Source of the DNA: Candidatus Nitrotoga sp. MKT
Lineage (GTDB): Bacteria; Pseudomonadota; Gammaproteobacteria; Burkholderiales; Gallionellaceae
DNA length: 64,000 nucleotides
Assembly (NCBI GenBank): GCA_003402345.1
Contig: QFXH01000005.1
Location: forward strand, 1-64,000
Direction of reading: 5' to 3'
Both the position numbers and the translations under genes were made by a program. Below, in pieces: positions 10,336-19,764 of this stretch. How positions within the stretch are numbered: position 1 is the stretch's first letter; the number at the start of each line of letters is the position of its first letter. The notes under the pieces were generated by a model, which had not been told where the DNA came from, did no database searches, and was given only the letters and a program-made list of their open reading frames with translations.

Positions 10336-11880
10336 ATGGATAAAATTTATGAATCGAGCGATGGCGCGATGAAAGTACTTGTAATCTTAGGACATCCACG
10401 TAGCCCCAGCCTATGTTCCGCACTTGCAAACGCCTATGAAAATGGCGCGTTAGCGGCTGGTATGGAAATTGAGAAGATAGATTTGGGGGCGATAGACTTC
10501 GACCTTGACGTACACCCGGTCTCGCCTCGGGATCAACCTTTGGAACCTGATTTGGAACGCGCTTTACAACTCATCAAGTGGGCAGATCATATAACTGTTA
10601 TCTATCCTGCCTGGTGGGGAGTAGGGCCAGCTCGACTTAAAGGATTTCTCGACCGAATACTGTTGCCGGGATTTACTTTCAGAGAGCGTGACGACGGCCA
10701 CTTCGAGGGACTGCTGACCGGCAAGACAGCTCATCTCATCACCACGTTAGATATGCCAGCTTGGGTATATCGATTCATCTACCGCGCCCCGGGTCACAAT
10801 GCCATGAAGCGATCCGCGCTAGGCTTTTGTGGAATCACTACTACGCGTATTCTTGCACTGGGCCCAGTAAAGGACTCCGAGCCGGTTCAGCGGGCCCAAT
10901 GGTTGGAGCAAGCTCGGGGGCTTGGTTTTTCCCTAAGAAATGGTGCCTCAAGCCATATCGATCGTGTTACCACTAAGCTAAAAGCTTGGCTCAAGGCGTT
11001 GCGGCTCCAATTTTATCCTATGACCTGGATGGCCTATACGGTAGGCGCATTGGGAGCGGCCGCGGCGAGTGGAGACTGGAACCTATCGGTCTACTGGCTG
11101 GGATATGCCTGCCTGTTTTTCCTGGAAGCAGCCACGGTATTTACCAATGATTGGTTCGACTATGAAAGTGACCGGTGCAACCGTCATTTCGGCCCCTTTA
11201 CGGGCGGCTCTCGGGTACTTGTGGATAAAAATCTAAGTTTCAGTGAACTACGTGTAGGCATCGTGATGTCATTGATGGCCGCTGCGGCTTGTACCGGCTT
11301 GCTCATGGATTATCTTGCAGGCAATAGTGCTGTACCTATCGTTATACTCATAATGACAGTGTTAGGGCTGGGTTATACGGCGCCTCCCCTGAAGCTTGCC
11401 TGGCGTGGGTTGGGGGAACTCAATGTGGCTGCCACCCACAGCTTTGGCGTAATACTGTGCGGCTATATATTCCAGGGTGGAGAATGGAACAACCCCTTTC
11501 CTTGGCTCATTAGCCTGCCGCTGCTCCTGGCGGTAATGCCGGCTATCATCCTCTCGGCTATCCCGGACTTCGAGGCAGATAAACAAGCTGGCAAGCGCAC
11601 CTTGGCGGTACGCTTGGGATTAGGCCGGGCAACGCTACTAGCTCTAGCACTGGCTGCGGCGGCACCCTTGGCCGTGATATTCATCAAGGATCAGCCAGCT
11701 TTGCGCGGTAGCTTCCAAGGATTGCTACCGTGGGTGCTTCCCCATGTTTGTCTGCTCGGATTTCTGATTTACCGTGCCTGGAGACAACAACGGCTATGCG
11801 GCCGCATTGATGGGCTGATGGTGGCATCGCTAACCTATATCATTTGGTTTGGATGGATTCCCTTGTTGCATTTAAAATGA
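10336..11880 (+). CDS. Fusion of NAD(P)H:quinone oxidoreductase (flavodoxin fold) and UbiA-family prenyltransferase
   Basis: Residues 12-200 are an NQO1/MdaB-like flavodoxin-fold domain: VLVILGHPRSPS at the N-terminus (FMN/FAD phosphate site) and YPAWWGVGPARLKGFLDR at 90-107. Residues ~225-514 are a polytopic UbiA-type prenyltransferase with both aspartate motifs intact, NDWFDYESD (271-279) and DFEADKQAGKR (411-421), plus PFTGGSRVL as in MenA-like members. Such enzymes attach isoprenoid chains to quinone-type rings in the membrane. The fusion suggests reduction and prenylation, or redox control, of the same aromatic substrate, but the substrate is unknown. Start at 10336 is uncertain; ATG 10369 is an alternative. 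It stands alone between a transposon remnant and a propeller protein gene. Confidence 0.85.
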   Translation: MDKIYESSDGAMKVLVILGHPRSPSLCSALANAYENGALAAGMEIEKIDLGAIDFDLDVHPVSPRDQPLEPDLERALQLIKWADHITVIYPAWWGVGPARLKGFLDRILLPGFTFRERDDGHFEGLLTGKTAHLITTLDMPAWVYRFIYRAPGHNAMKRSALGFCGITTTRILALGPVKDSEPVQRAQWLEQARGLGFSLRNGASSHIDRVTTKLKAWLKALRLQFYPMTWMAYTVGALGAAAASGDWNLSVYWLGYACLFFLEAATVFTNDWFDYESDRCNRHFGPFTGGSRVLVDKNLSFSELRVGIVMSLMAAAACTGLLMDYLAGNSAVPIVILIMTVLGLGYTAPPLKLAWRGLGELNVAATHSFGVILCGYIFQGGEWNNPFPWLISLPLLLAVMPAIILSAIPDFEADKQAGKRTLAVRLGLGRATLLALALAAAAPLAVIFIKDQPALRGSFQGLLPWVLPHVCLLGFLIYRAWRQQRLCGRIDGLMVASLTYIIWFGWIPLLHLK

Positions 11881-12021
11881 GCCAGAAGTAACATCAAAAA
11901 TGCATTAATTGCGCAGCGCTATAAAACAATAAAGCTCAGCTCAGCATTGCGTTGAACGCCATAAAAAACTGGACGTTCACAACCTCTCCGCCATTTATTC
12001 CTTTCTAAAGCCCCCTCATAA

Positions 12022-12077
12022 AGGACGTTTCTGGTTTCGACTGTGTGCATATTGATAAGGGAAAAAAGATGTCAAGC
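12022..12077 (+). promoter_or_regulatory. Leader with ribosome-binding site of the propeller gene
   Basis: Contains AAGGGAA 6 bases before ATG 12069 and is the better-preserved copy of the duplicated segment at 10086-10140. The ribosome-binding site decides the start in favour of ATG 12069 over ATG 12045. Confidence 0.6.
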
Positions 12078-15000
12078 TTACTGAAGGTATCAGGGACGGT
12101 GGCAACTAAAAAAATATTCGCGATACTTTTTGTGCTCATCGCATTACATGTCACGATGTTTAAAACGCACGCAGCGCCGGCACTCGACAGTTCGTTTGGC
12201 AACAGTGGCATCGTGCGCATCGGGGTACCCTCCGGCGCGGAAGATACGCCCTCCGCGTCCGTTCTGCAGCGCGACGGCAAATTGCTGCTGGCCGGTGGGA
12301 CGGCGAGGCGGCCATCGCACGCATTTGTTCTCCGACTACTTCCGAACGGTGTTCCTGATACCACGTTCGGCCAGAATGGCGTTGCCCTGTTTAATCTGCC
12401 CAATGGAGACCATTACGCGATCCAACAACTCGAGCAGGGTGCCGATGGATCCATACTGATAAATGGATCTAACGGGAACGGCCTTGTACTGACCCGGCTC
12501 ACGGCGACCGGCATTCTCGACACCAGCTTTGGCACGCAAGGTTTCTTCAGTGTGAGAGGAGCCCCGGCGAGCTTCGTGCAACAGCCGGACGGCGGTCTGC
12601 TGATCGTCTCGGATGCTACGCAAGGGTCGCAATTTGCATTACGACTCACACGCCTTAACCCAGCCGGCGTCCTTGATTCGACCTATGCACCGAATGGCGA
12701 AAAAATACTTAGTGGCCTGCCTTCGTATTTTGAGATGGCCCCGGGCGTTTCAGTTGTCGCTGAGCCGAATGGCGGGTTTACAGTTATGGCAAAAACGACC
12801 ATTAGCGGCAGCAGTAGCACTTATCTACTTGTTCGCTTGACGGCCGCTGGCACGCTCAATTTTGGCTTTGGAGACGGTGGTTTTGTCAGGGGGTACGCCG
12901 TTGACAATCACTTCGATCGCCCAGTCACGATGGTGCGCACCGCTAATGGCGGATTGCTTCTGATGGGCGATTCAGTGACCCTCCCGTCCTATCCCTTCGA
13001 TGCTACATATGCGAACAGTAAGGTTGTATTGTGGCGAGTCACTGCCGACGGCTTAGCCGATGCGTCTCTCGGTACTGCCGGTCGACTTGAGCTCGGCAGC
13101 ATCGACTCCTACATCTACAGCTACAGCCTCCGCTTCGATTTTAAATTAGCAGCGCTGAGTGATGGCAGTATCGCATTGGTCAACGCCGTCGACGCCACCA
13201 CTGCGCGTGTGAGTCACTTCGATGCCAGCGGAGTCCTGGATAGTGCTTTTGGCGCTGCCGGCAGCTCGACGATTGCACTTGTCGGCTATAGTACGCTCTC
13301 CGCCATAAGCATCCTGCCAAATGGCGTAGGCGGCTTGTTGATACCGGCAGTGGCCGGACTGACCTTGGAATGTAGCCCCCTCAGCGATTGCGTTCCTCGC
13401 GGCGTGGATGCTGCCGTCGCAAGCCTCAATGGCAGCGGTCATCTCCAAACCAGCTATGGCCGCGGCGATGGCTTCGCTGTCGTGAACACTGCCGAATACA
13501 GCAACGACAAGGTTGACGCGATACTGGTTGAAACTTCGGGCAAAGTTGTACTTGCAGGTAGTTCAGATGTAGACGCGACCTTTGATTATTTTCTTGAACG
13601 CCTGACGGCAAATGGTTCCCCCGATATTGCATTCGGGACGAACGGGCGCGTGGCACCGGGGAAAAACACGCGCTTCATGGGCAAGGCGCGTGTAGCTGAA
13701 CAAGCAAGCGGTGCGATAACGGTCGTGGCTGGAACCGGGAGCGGGTCTATTCTCCCATTCGGCACCATTACAGCGTTTCAACTTGACGCAGCCGGAATGC
13801 TCAACGCCGGATTCGCCCCCAGTCTTGCAGCACCATCGTGGTCGAATACGGATATTGCGTTGGGCATTCGTCCAGATGGGCGCTTGCTTTACGGAACGAC
13901 AACGGGTGGAAGTGCTATTTTGCAGCAGACAATGTCGGATGGCACACCTGACCTGAGTTTCAGCACAGACGGTAAAACCGAATTCCCGTTGCCTGCCGGA
14001 GAGAATTCATTCTATGCGGACATGGCTTTACTTGGCGACGGTTCTGTAGTCTTTGCTGTGCAAACGGAATATAACCTACATCTCTATAAGGTCGATTCGC
14101 ATGGGTTGCCGGTAGCTTCGTTTGGGACGGTCGGTCAGTTTACCTATGCTTCTACCGATCCATTTTCCTTTGGCGGAGCACCATTCTCCTTGCTCTCACT
14201 GAGCGATGGCTCCCTGCTGGCTGGCATTGGTATTAACCAATACGCACCATCTTCTAATTCGTTTAGCGGATCGCTGCTCGCGATTCGGGTTTCCAGCAAT
14301 GGCATGCTGCTCGGAGCGAACAATTTGTTGGCGGGTCAGGGTGAATTCACTTGGAACTTTGCTGCACTGCCCGACGCCAGCGTGGTGGTAGCACGTAGCT
14401 ATAGCAATGGACAAACGAAATCGACAGCGCTATATCGCCTGCTTCCGAATAACAGTTTTGATATGAGTTTTGGCATCAATGGGGCGTATTCGCTACCCGG
14501 CATGTTTAGTGTTGATGCGCTGGCGCTCGATGCCCATTCCCGTTTGCTCGTTGCGGGACAGGATGCAACGAGTGCCGTTCTGGCTCGCTATGAGCTGAAC
14601 GGAACGATCGCTAGCACACCTATCGTTGAGTTTTACAACACCCATCTGGATCATTATTTCATCACCGCCGACGCCAATGAAGCTGCGGGCATTGATGGAG
14701 GGAGCGCGGGGCCCGGCTGGATTCGCACCGGAAATAGTTTCAAGTCGGGCGGCAGTACGCCCGTTTGCCGGTTCTACGGTAGCCAGGTTCCTGGCCCCAA
14801 TTCGCATTTCTATACTGTAGCAGGCGCTGAATGTGATGGCCTTAAGCAGCTTCAGGCCATTACACCCTCCACGCAGAAGCGCTGGAATTTTGAAAGCCTG
14901 GATTTTATTTCAACTCCGCCAACCAATGGCACATGTCCGACCGGTACAACGCCGGTCTATCGAGCCTATAACAATGGGTTTGCCCGCGGTGTCGACAGCA

Positions 15001-15092
15001 ACCATCGTTTTTCTAGTGATGCGGCAGCCATCCAGGAAGTCGTCGCGCGCGGCTGGATCAATGAGGGTGTGGCTATGTGCGCTCCGATTTGA
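12069..15092 (+). CDS. Secreted delta-60-repeat beta-propeller protein with C-terminal DUF5648-type module
   Basis: 1007 residues. A signal peptide (about 1-35, hydrophobic IFAILFVLIALHV, ending THA) predicts export. Residues ~36-845 carry about 13-14 divergent delta-60 (DUF5122) units, each with a core such as LDSSFGNSGI, PDTTFGQNGV, LDTSFGTQGF and PDIAFGTNGR; this number would suit two seven-bladed propellers. From ~850 to the end is a 157-residue module (VEFYNTHLDHYFITA, GWIRTGNSFKSGG, CRFYG, HFYT, KRWNFESLDF, ending VAMCAPI) of the DUF5648 type. The same module ends the protein encoded at 57398-59152. Ligand and role are unknown; an extracellular binding or adhesion role is inference. Confidence 0.85.
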   Translation: MSSLLKVSGTVATKKIFAILFVLIALHVTMFKTHAAPALDSSFGNSGIVRIGVPSGAEDTPSASVLQRDGKLLLAGGTARRPSHAFVLRLLPNGVPDTTFGQNGVALFNLPNGDHYAIQQLEQGADGSILINGSNGNGLVLTRLTATGILDTSFGTQGFFSVRGAPASFVQQPDGGLLIVSDATQGSQFALRLTRLNPAGVLDSTYAPNGEKILSGLPSYFEMAPGVSVVAEPNGGFTVMAKTTISGSSSTYLLVRLTAAGTLNFGFGDGGFVRGYAVDNHFDRPVTMVRTANGGLLLMGDSVTLPSYPFDATYANSKVVLWRVTADGLADASLGTAGRLELGSIDSYIYSYSLRFDFKLAALSDGSIALVNAVDATTARVSHFDASGVLDSAFGAAGSSTIALVGYSTLSAISILPNGVGGLLIPAVAGLTLECSPLSDCVPRGVDAAVASLNGSGHLQTSYGRGDGFAVVNTAEYSNDKVDAILVETSGKVVLAGSSDVDATFDYFLERLTANGSPDIAFGTNGRVAPGKNTRFMGKARVAEQASGAITVVAGTGSGSILPFGTITAFQLDAAGMLNAGFAPSLAAPSWSNTDIALGIRPDGRLLYGTTTGGSAILQQTMSDGTPDLSFSTDGKTEFPLPAGENSFYADMALLGDGSVVFAVQTEYNLHLYKVDSHGLPVASFGTVGQFTYASTDPFSFGGAPFSLLSLSDGSLLAGIGINQYAPSSNSFSGSLLAIRVSSNGMLLGANNLLAGQGEFTWNFAALPDASVVVARSYSNGQTKSTALYRLLPNNSFDMSFGINGAYSLPGMFSVDALALDAHSRLLVAGQDATSAVLARYELNGTIASTPIVEFYNTHLDHYFITADANEAAGIDGGSAGPGWIRTGNSFKSGGSTPVCRFYGSQVPGPNSHFYTVAGAECDGLKQLQAITPSTQKRWNFESLDFISTPPTNGTCPTGTTPVYRAYNNGFARGVDSNHRFSSDAAAIQEVVARGWINEGVAMCAPI

Positions 15093-15112
15093 TTTGACCT
15101 AAAGTTTTGGTC
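14617..15112 (+). repeat. DUF5648-type module, copy 1 (nucleotide-level match to copy 2)
   Basis: The DNA encoding the C-terminal module and about 15 bases past the stop is closely similar to the complement of 57388-57880. Near the end, the stretch GATTTGATTTGACCTA covering the stop codon is identical in both. Similarity reaching into non-coding sequence argues for recent duplication or gene conversion, not only selection on the protein. Confidence 0.8.
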
Positions 15113-15207
15113 ACGCCTCCCTAATTCCTCAAGGCGGGCCATTCGCGCGCCACGGCGTTAAAAGTGGTTTGTGAGGTGTCAGGAAGCGAAGGAAAACGAC
15201 AAGAATA

Positions 15208-15235
15208 AAAAACCCCGCATTACCGGGGTTTTTTA
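15208..15235. terminator. Bidirectional rho-independent terminator
   Basis: The stem AAACCCCG / CGGGGTTT with a short loop is flanked by an A-run on the left and a T-run on the right, so it can end both the plus-strand propeller gene and the minus-strand ychF transcript. Confidence 0.85.
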
Positions 15236-15280
15236 TTTGTTGTGTTGTCTCATGCCATGTCATGAAACATCAAAAATGGT

Positions 15281-16372
15281 TTAGACGTTGAAGCGGAAGT
15301 GCATCACATCGCCATCTTGTACCAAATAATCCTTGCCTTCCAACCGCATCTTTCCTTTTTCTTTTGCGCCCGCCTCACCCTTGCAAGCGACGAAATCCTC
15401 ATAACTGATCACTTCGGCGCGAATAAAGCCATGCTCGAAATCATTATGAATGACGCCCGCTGCCTGCGGTGCGGTATCGCCTATGTGTATCGTCCAGGCG
15501 CGCACTTCTTTCACTCCAGCGGTAAAGTAGGTTTGCAAGCCCAACAGCTTGTAGGCCACGCGAATCAGCCGATTTAGACCGGGCTCTTCCAAACCAATGT
15601 CGGCCAGGAATTCTTTTTTATCTTCATCTGAAAGCTCTGAAATTTCTGACTCCAGCGCTGCACAAATTGCCACTACCGGCGCGCCTTCACGTGCGGCGAA
15701 TTCTTCCAGCCGCGCCAATAATGGATTATCTTTGAAACCATCTTCAGCCACGTTAGCCACGTACATGGCAGGTTTAATCGTGAGCAGGCACAGCGGCTTA
15801 AGCGAGGCGATCTGTGCCGCGTCCAGCTTCATCATGCGCGCAGGTTTGCCTTGGTTTAAATGTGCGGCAACCTGATCCAGCAATTCACCGAACTTAGCGG
15901 CTTCTTTGTCGCCGGAGCGAGCAGCCTTGGAGTTACGCAATTGGGCTTTTTCTACCGTTGTCATATCCGCCAGCGCCAGTTCCGTTACGATCGTTTCAAT
16001 ATCTGAAATTGGATCGACCTTGCCCGCTACGTGAATGACGTTGTCGTCCTCGAAACAGCGCACCACATTTAAAATACCATCGGTCTCACGAATGTTGGCG
16101 AGGAATTGGTTGCCCAAGCCTTCGCCCTTGGATGCCCCAGCCACCAACCCGGCGATGTCTACAAACTCTGTGATGGCATATTGCATTTTCTGCGGCTTGA
16201 CGATATCGGCCAGCGCCTGCATCCGCGCATCCGGAACTTCCACAATGCCGACATTGGGCTCAATGGTGCAGAACGGATAGTTCTCCGCCGCTATACCGGC
16301 CTTGGTAAGTGCATTGAACAGGGTGGACTTGCCTACATTGGGCAGACCGACGATTCCGCATTTCAGGCTCAT
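15281..16372 (-). CDS. ychF: Redox-regulated ATPase YchF (Obg-like GTPase family)
   Basis: Cytosolic P-loop NTPase of the Obg superfamily that prefers ATP and associates with ribosomes. The 363-residue protein shows the P-loop [12 protein letters not shown] (8-19), the switch/G3 stretch [17 protein letters not shown], the YchF-specific coiled-coil insertion in the middle, and the C-terminal TGS domain ([13 protein letters not shown]). Sixteen bases separate it from the upstream pth, a conserved pth-ychF pairing, so the two are probably cotranscribed. Confidence 0.97.
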   Translation of the reverse strand: MSLKCGIVGLPNVGKSTLFNALTKAGIAAENYPFCTIEPNVGIVEVPDARMQALADIVKPQKMQYAITEFVDIAGLVAGASKGEGLGNQFLANIRETDGILNVVRCFEDDNVIHVAGKVDPISDIETIVTELALADMTTVEKAQLRNSKAARSGDKEAAKFGELLDQVAAHLNQGKPARMMKLDAAQIASLKPLCLLTIKPAMYVANVAEDGFKDNPLLARLEEFAAREGAPVVAICAALESEISELSDEDKKEFLADIGLEEPGLNRLIRVAYKLLGLQTYFTAGVKEVRAWTIHIGDTAPQAAGVIHNDFEHGFIRAEVISYEDFVACKGEAGAKEKGKMRLEGKDYLVQDGDVMHFRFNV

Positions 16373-16387
16373 GAATATTCCTTAAAA

Positions 16388-16963
16388 TTAATTACTGTGC
16401 AATTTCAGCATTGCCGCTTCCAGCTTGCCCTCGACTATCAGGGGAACTACATCCAGCGCACGCTGCATGGCGTGTTCGATTAACTCCATCTCTTCACGGC
16501 GCGGGGCATTCAGCACATAGTTAACTACGTCCGCACGTTCGCCAGGATGACCAATGCCGATGCGCAGCCGCCAAAAATCGCGCGTGCCAAGATGCGCAAA
16601 AATGTCCTTCAAGCCGTTGTGTCCGCCGTGGCCACCACCGAGTTTAAGCTTGACGCTTCCCGGCGGCAAATCGAGTTCATCATGCACTACCAAGATGTGT
16701 CGAGGTTCGATTTTGTGGAATTGGGCCAGTGCCCCCACTGCACGGCCACTGATATTCATAAAGGTTTGCGGCTTGAGCAGGAATAATTCACGGCCATCCA
16801 CTTGGCCGCGCGCAACCAAACCGTGGAATTTGTTTTCGGCCTTGAACATGAATTGGCGCATGCGCGCAAACGTGTCGACCCACCAAAATCCAGCGTTGTG
16901 CCGGGTGAAATCATATTCACGACCGGGGTTACCCAGCCCGACAATTAATTTGATTTCACTCAT
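16388..16963 (-). CDS. pth: Peptidyl-tRNA hydrolase
   Basis: Releases peptides from prematurely dropped peptidyl-tRNA. The 191-residue protein has the family motifs LIVGLGNPGREYDFTRHNAG (catalytic His in TRHN), LLKPQTFMNISG, HDELDLPPG and GGHGGHNGLKDI. It lies between rplY and ychF on the same strand, the standard rplY-pth-ychF order, although a strong terminator separates it from rplY. Confidence 0.98.
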   Translation of the reverse strand: MSEIKLIVGLGNPGREYDFTRHNAGFWWVDTFARMRQFMFKAENKFHGLVARGQVDGRELFLLKPQTFMNISGRAVGALAQFHKIEPRHILVVHDELDLPPGSVKLKLGGGHGGHNGLKDIFAHLGTRDFWRLRIGIGHPGERADVVNYVLNAPRREEMELIEHAMQRALDVVPLIVEGKLEAAMLKLHSN

Positions 16964-17003
16964 TTTTAGTTTACACCATGTGAAAAACCGTTCACGACAT
17001 GCT

Positions 17004-17044
17004 AAAAACCCGCCATGCCCTCAAAGGGTGCATGGCGGGTTTTT
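17004..17044. terminator. Rho-independent terminator after rplY
   Basis: A 15-base perfect stem (AAAAACCCGCCATGC / GCATGGCGGGTTTTT) with a small internal loop lies between the rplY stop and pth. The symmetrical A and T runs make it able to work in both directions; the rplY-prs side is the natural customer. pth would then need readthrough or its own promoter. Confidence 0.88.
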
Positions 17045-17060
17045 AATGGTAATACTTATG

Positions 17061-17714
17061 CTATTTAGATTTCGCCGCAGGTTTTGCTGCAGCTTTCGCA
17101 TCAGCAGGTGCGGCGGCAGCCGCTGCCGCCAATGCTTCGGCTTCAACCGCACCACGTGGTACTTGGACGGTGGCCACTACGGCCTCTCCAATGTGGACAC
17201 CTGCCGCTTCTACGCCTTTAGGTAGATTAAGGTCGGACACATGGATGGAATGGTTTAGTGCCAGAGTGGACAGATCGACCTCGATAAATTCGGGCAAATC
17301 AGCCGGCAAGCAAGCGACATTCAGATCATTCATCACGTGGGAGACGATACCTCCGTTCAGCTTCACCCCAGGGGCGATATCGGCATTTACAAAGTGCAAT
17401 GGCACTTTCATATGGATCTTTTTATTTGATTCCACGCGCTGAAAATCGATATGTTGTACTTGCTGACGAAATGGATGCATCTGGAAATCGCGCAATAGTA
17501 CTTGTTCTTTTTTGCCATCCAAATCCAGTGTCAGGATGGAAGCATGAAACGCTTCCTTACGCAGGCTGTAATACAGATTGTTGTGATCAAGATCAATCAA
17601 CGTAGGCTCAACGCCACCATACACGATGCCAGGCACGCGGCCAGATTTGCGCAGACGGCGGCTCGCACCCGTTCCTTGCGCTTTGCGGGATATTGCACTT
17701 AGTTCGATTTTCAT
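17061..17714 (-). CDS. rplY: 50S ribosomal protein L25/general stress protein Ctc
   Basis: Binds 5S rRNA in the large subunit. Started at MKIELSA, the product has 217 residues, the long Ctc-type form with an N-terminal L25 domain (~1-95, [16 protein letters not shown]) and a C-terminal TL5-type domain ([17 protein letters not shown]). The last ~35 residues are alanine/lysine-rich low-complexity sequence ([15 protein letters not shown]). A longer frame upstream adds ten residues without a ribosome-binding site. It follows prs, the usual prs-rplY-pth order. Confidence 0.96.
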   Translation of the reverse strand: MKIELSAISRKAQGTGASRRLRKSGRVPGIVYGGVEPTLIDLDHNNLYYSLRKEAFHASILTLDLDGKKEQVLLRDFQMHPFRQQVQHIDFQRVESNKKIHMKVPLHFVNADIAPGVKLNGGIVSHVMNDLNVACLPADLPEFIEVDLSTLALNHSIHVSDLNLPKGVEAAGVHIGEAVVATVQVPRGAVEAEALAAAAAAAPADAKAAAKPAAKSK

Positions 17715-17797
17715 TTTGTTTCTCCACTTCAAATTCGGAATCACCCGCGACCAGGCAATCCCAGGTTACGCGGCAGTCAAAATGACTGCCACAAAAA

Positions 17798-18751
17798 TTA
17801 TTCCATAAATAATGAGCTGACGGACTCTTCCGCATGGATGCGGCGAATTGTTTCAGCCAACAACTCAGCCACACTCAACTGGCGAATACGTTTGCAAGCT
17901 GTCGCCTCAGTGCTCAGCGGGATAGTGTCGGTCACGACCAGTTCATCTATTGCGGAACTCTTTATACGCTCAATCGCCGAGCCAGACAGCACCGGGTGTG
18001 TGCAATACGCCACTACCTTTTCCGCGCCTTTGGCTTTCAGCGCATCAGCAGCTTCGCACAAGGTATTTCCGGTATCGACCAAGTCATCCATGATCAAACA
18101 GGTTCGGTCTACCACTTCACCAATGATGTTCATCACTTTGGCCACGTTGGGCTTGGGGCGACGCTTGTCGATGATGGTGAGATCCGCTTCCAAACGCTTG
18201 GCTAATGCCCGTGCGCGGACTACGCCGCCCACGTCTGGCGAGACTACCACCAGATTTTTGTAATCATGCTTCCACACATCTGCCAACAAAATTGGGCTAG
18301 CATAAATGTTGTCCACAGGAATATCGAAAAACCCCTGGATCTGGTCTGAATGCAAATCCATGGTCAGAACGCGGTCTACGCCAACACCAGTAAGCATATT
18401 CGCTACCACCTTGGCAGTAATCGCCACACGCGCGGAACGTGGACGCCGATCCTGCCGGGCATAGCCAAAATAGGGTAGTGCGGCGATGATACGTCCAGCG
18501 GAAGCGCGTTTAAGCGCATCCACCATGACCAGCACTTCCATTAGGCTATCGTTGGTTGGGGCGCATGTTGATTGCAGAACGAATACGTCTTTACCGCGCA
18601 CGTTGTCGAGAATTTCTATCATCACCTCGCCGTCTGAAAAACGGCCAACGGTGGCTCGCCCAAGTTGAATATTAAGGTGCTGCGCTACATATTGTGCAAG
18701 CTTAGGATTGGCATTGCCGGTGAACACCATCAAGCTGTCGTCGGACACCAT
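17798..18751 (-). CDS. prs: Ribose-phosphate pyrophosphokinase
   Basis: Makes PRPP from ribose 5-phosphate and ATP for nucleotide, histidine, tryptophan and NAD synthesis. The start at [10 protein letters not shown] (ATG 18751) is preceded by AAGGGGAG; the longer frame upstream is only a read-through of the tRNA-Gln gene. The 317-residue product shows [13 protein letters not shown], the flexible-loop region [24 protein letters not shown], and the PRPP-binding loop [13 protein letters not shown]. Transcribed with tRNA-Gln and ispE upstream, a conserved arrangement. Confidence 0.97.
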   Translation of the reverse strand: MVSDDSLMVFTGNANPKLAQYVAQHLNIQLGRATVGRFSDGEVMIEILDNVRGKDVFVLQSTCAPTNDSLMEVLVMVDALKRASAGRIIAALPYFGYARQDRRPRSARVAITAKVVANMLTGVGVDRVLTMDLHSDQIQGFFDIPVDNIYASPILLADVWKHDYKNLVVVSPDVGGVVRARALAKRLEADLTIIDKRRPKPNVAKVMNIIGEVVDRTCLIMDDLVDTGNTLCEAADALKAKGAEKVVAYCTHPVLSGSAIERIKSSAIDELVVTDTIPLSTEATACKRIRQLSVAELLAETIRRIHAEESVSSLFME

Positions 18752-18809
18752 GCTCCCCTTAAATAAAAACGGGCGCAAGCGCCCCAAACAAGCAACATCC
18801 TTCAAAAAC

Positions 18810-18884
18810 TGGCTGGGGAGGTAGGGATCGAACCTACGAATGCCGGAATCAAAATCCGGTGCCTTACCACTTGGCGACTCCCCA
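18810..18884 (-). tRNA. tRNA-Gln (anticodon TTG)
   Basis: The minus strand folds as a 75-base tRNA with acceptor TGGGGAG / CTCCCCA, an encoded CCA end, a T-loop GTTCGATC, and an anticodon stem CCGGA / TCCGG around TTTTGAT, which gives TTG. It sits between ispE and prs, the common proteobacterial context. Confidence 0.96.
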
Positions 18885-18897
18885 ATAATCTTGCATT

Positions 18898-19764
18898 TCA
18901 CACTACGGTAAAGTCCCGTAGTGGATGCTGCGGTAAACCACGCGCTACAATACCCTTCATGTCTGGCGGCAAGCTTTCTATAACTGCTTGCGCCTGTGCC
19001 TCAGTAACAAATTCAGCAAACACACAGGCACCAGAGCCACTCATCCGGGCTTGCGTAAATTGCTCAAGCCAAACAAGGTGCCGCGCCACTTCCGGGTATA
19101 AACTACATACCACCGATTGTAAATCGTTGCGTGGTAGCCGTAGCGGAAGGCCGCGAATTCTGAGGGAAATCGCATCCTGTGTCAATTCCAAGTTAGCAAT
19201 ATCCAAGTGTGCAAATACCTTTGCCGTAGCGACATGCACTGGCGGGAACAACACCACATACCAAGCATCCGGCACATCGTAGGCCTGTAACTGCTCGCCT
19301 ATGCCTTCTGCATAGGCGTTTTTTCCGAACACAAATACCGGTACGTCCGCACCCAAAGATAAGCCTATCTCCATCAACCGCTCACGCGACAACCCCAAGT
19401 TCCATAGGTTATTCAGAGCAAGAAGTGTAGTAGCTGCATCCGAACTACCGCCGCCTAAACCTCCGCCCATAGGGATACGTTTCTCTAGCGTTATGTCTAC
19501 ACCTAACCTGCAACCGCATTCCTTTTGCAGCAGACGTGCGGCACGCACGCATAAATCCTGTTCCTGTGGTACGCCATCAAGCGCATTGATACGGCGCACC
19601 TCATTATTTTTGTTCAACGAAAAATGTAATATGTCGCTGAAATCGATGAAACGAAACAGGGTTTGCAGTAGGTGATAGCCGTCCATCCTACGCCCTACCA
19701 CATGCAAAAAAAGGTTAAGCTTGGCGGGTGCCGGAAAGGTTAGAGTGTTTGTTATATTTCCCAT
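18898..19764 (-). CDS. ispE: 4-diphosphocytidyl-2-C-methyl-D-erythritol kinase
   Basis: GHMP kinase of the non-mevalonate isoprenoid pathway, phosphorylating CDP-ME at the 2-hydroxyl. The 288-residue protein shows [13 protein letters not shown] (10-22), the ATP-binding glycine-rich loop [13 protein letters not shown] (98-110), and the C-terminal [12 protein letters not shown] motif. It overlaps lolB by 13 bases, so the two are translationally linked. The isoprenoids made here would also supply the prenyl donor of the UbiA-type enzyme in this window. Confidence 0.97.
   Translation of the reverse strand: MGNITNTLTFPAPAKLNLFLHVVGRRMDGYHLLQTLFRFIDFSDILHFSLNKNNEVRRINALDGVPQEQDLCVRAARLLQKECGCRLGVDITLEKRIPMGGGLGGGSSDAATTLLALNNLWNLGLSRERLMEIGLSLGADVPVFVFGKNAYAEGIGEQLQAYDVPDAWYVVLFPPVHVATAKVFAHLDIANLELTQDAISLRIRGLPLRLPRNDLQSVVCSLYPEVARHLVWLEQFTQARMSGSGACVFAEFVTEAQAQAVIESLPPDMKGIVARGLPQHPLRDFTVV

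Noticed and set aside
18752-18901. 50-residue N-terminal extension of prs
   Set aside because: Its residues are the translation of the tRNA-Gln gene; the family start with AAGGGGAG is at 18751.
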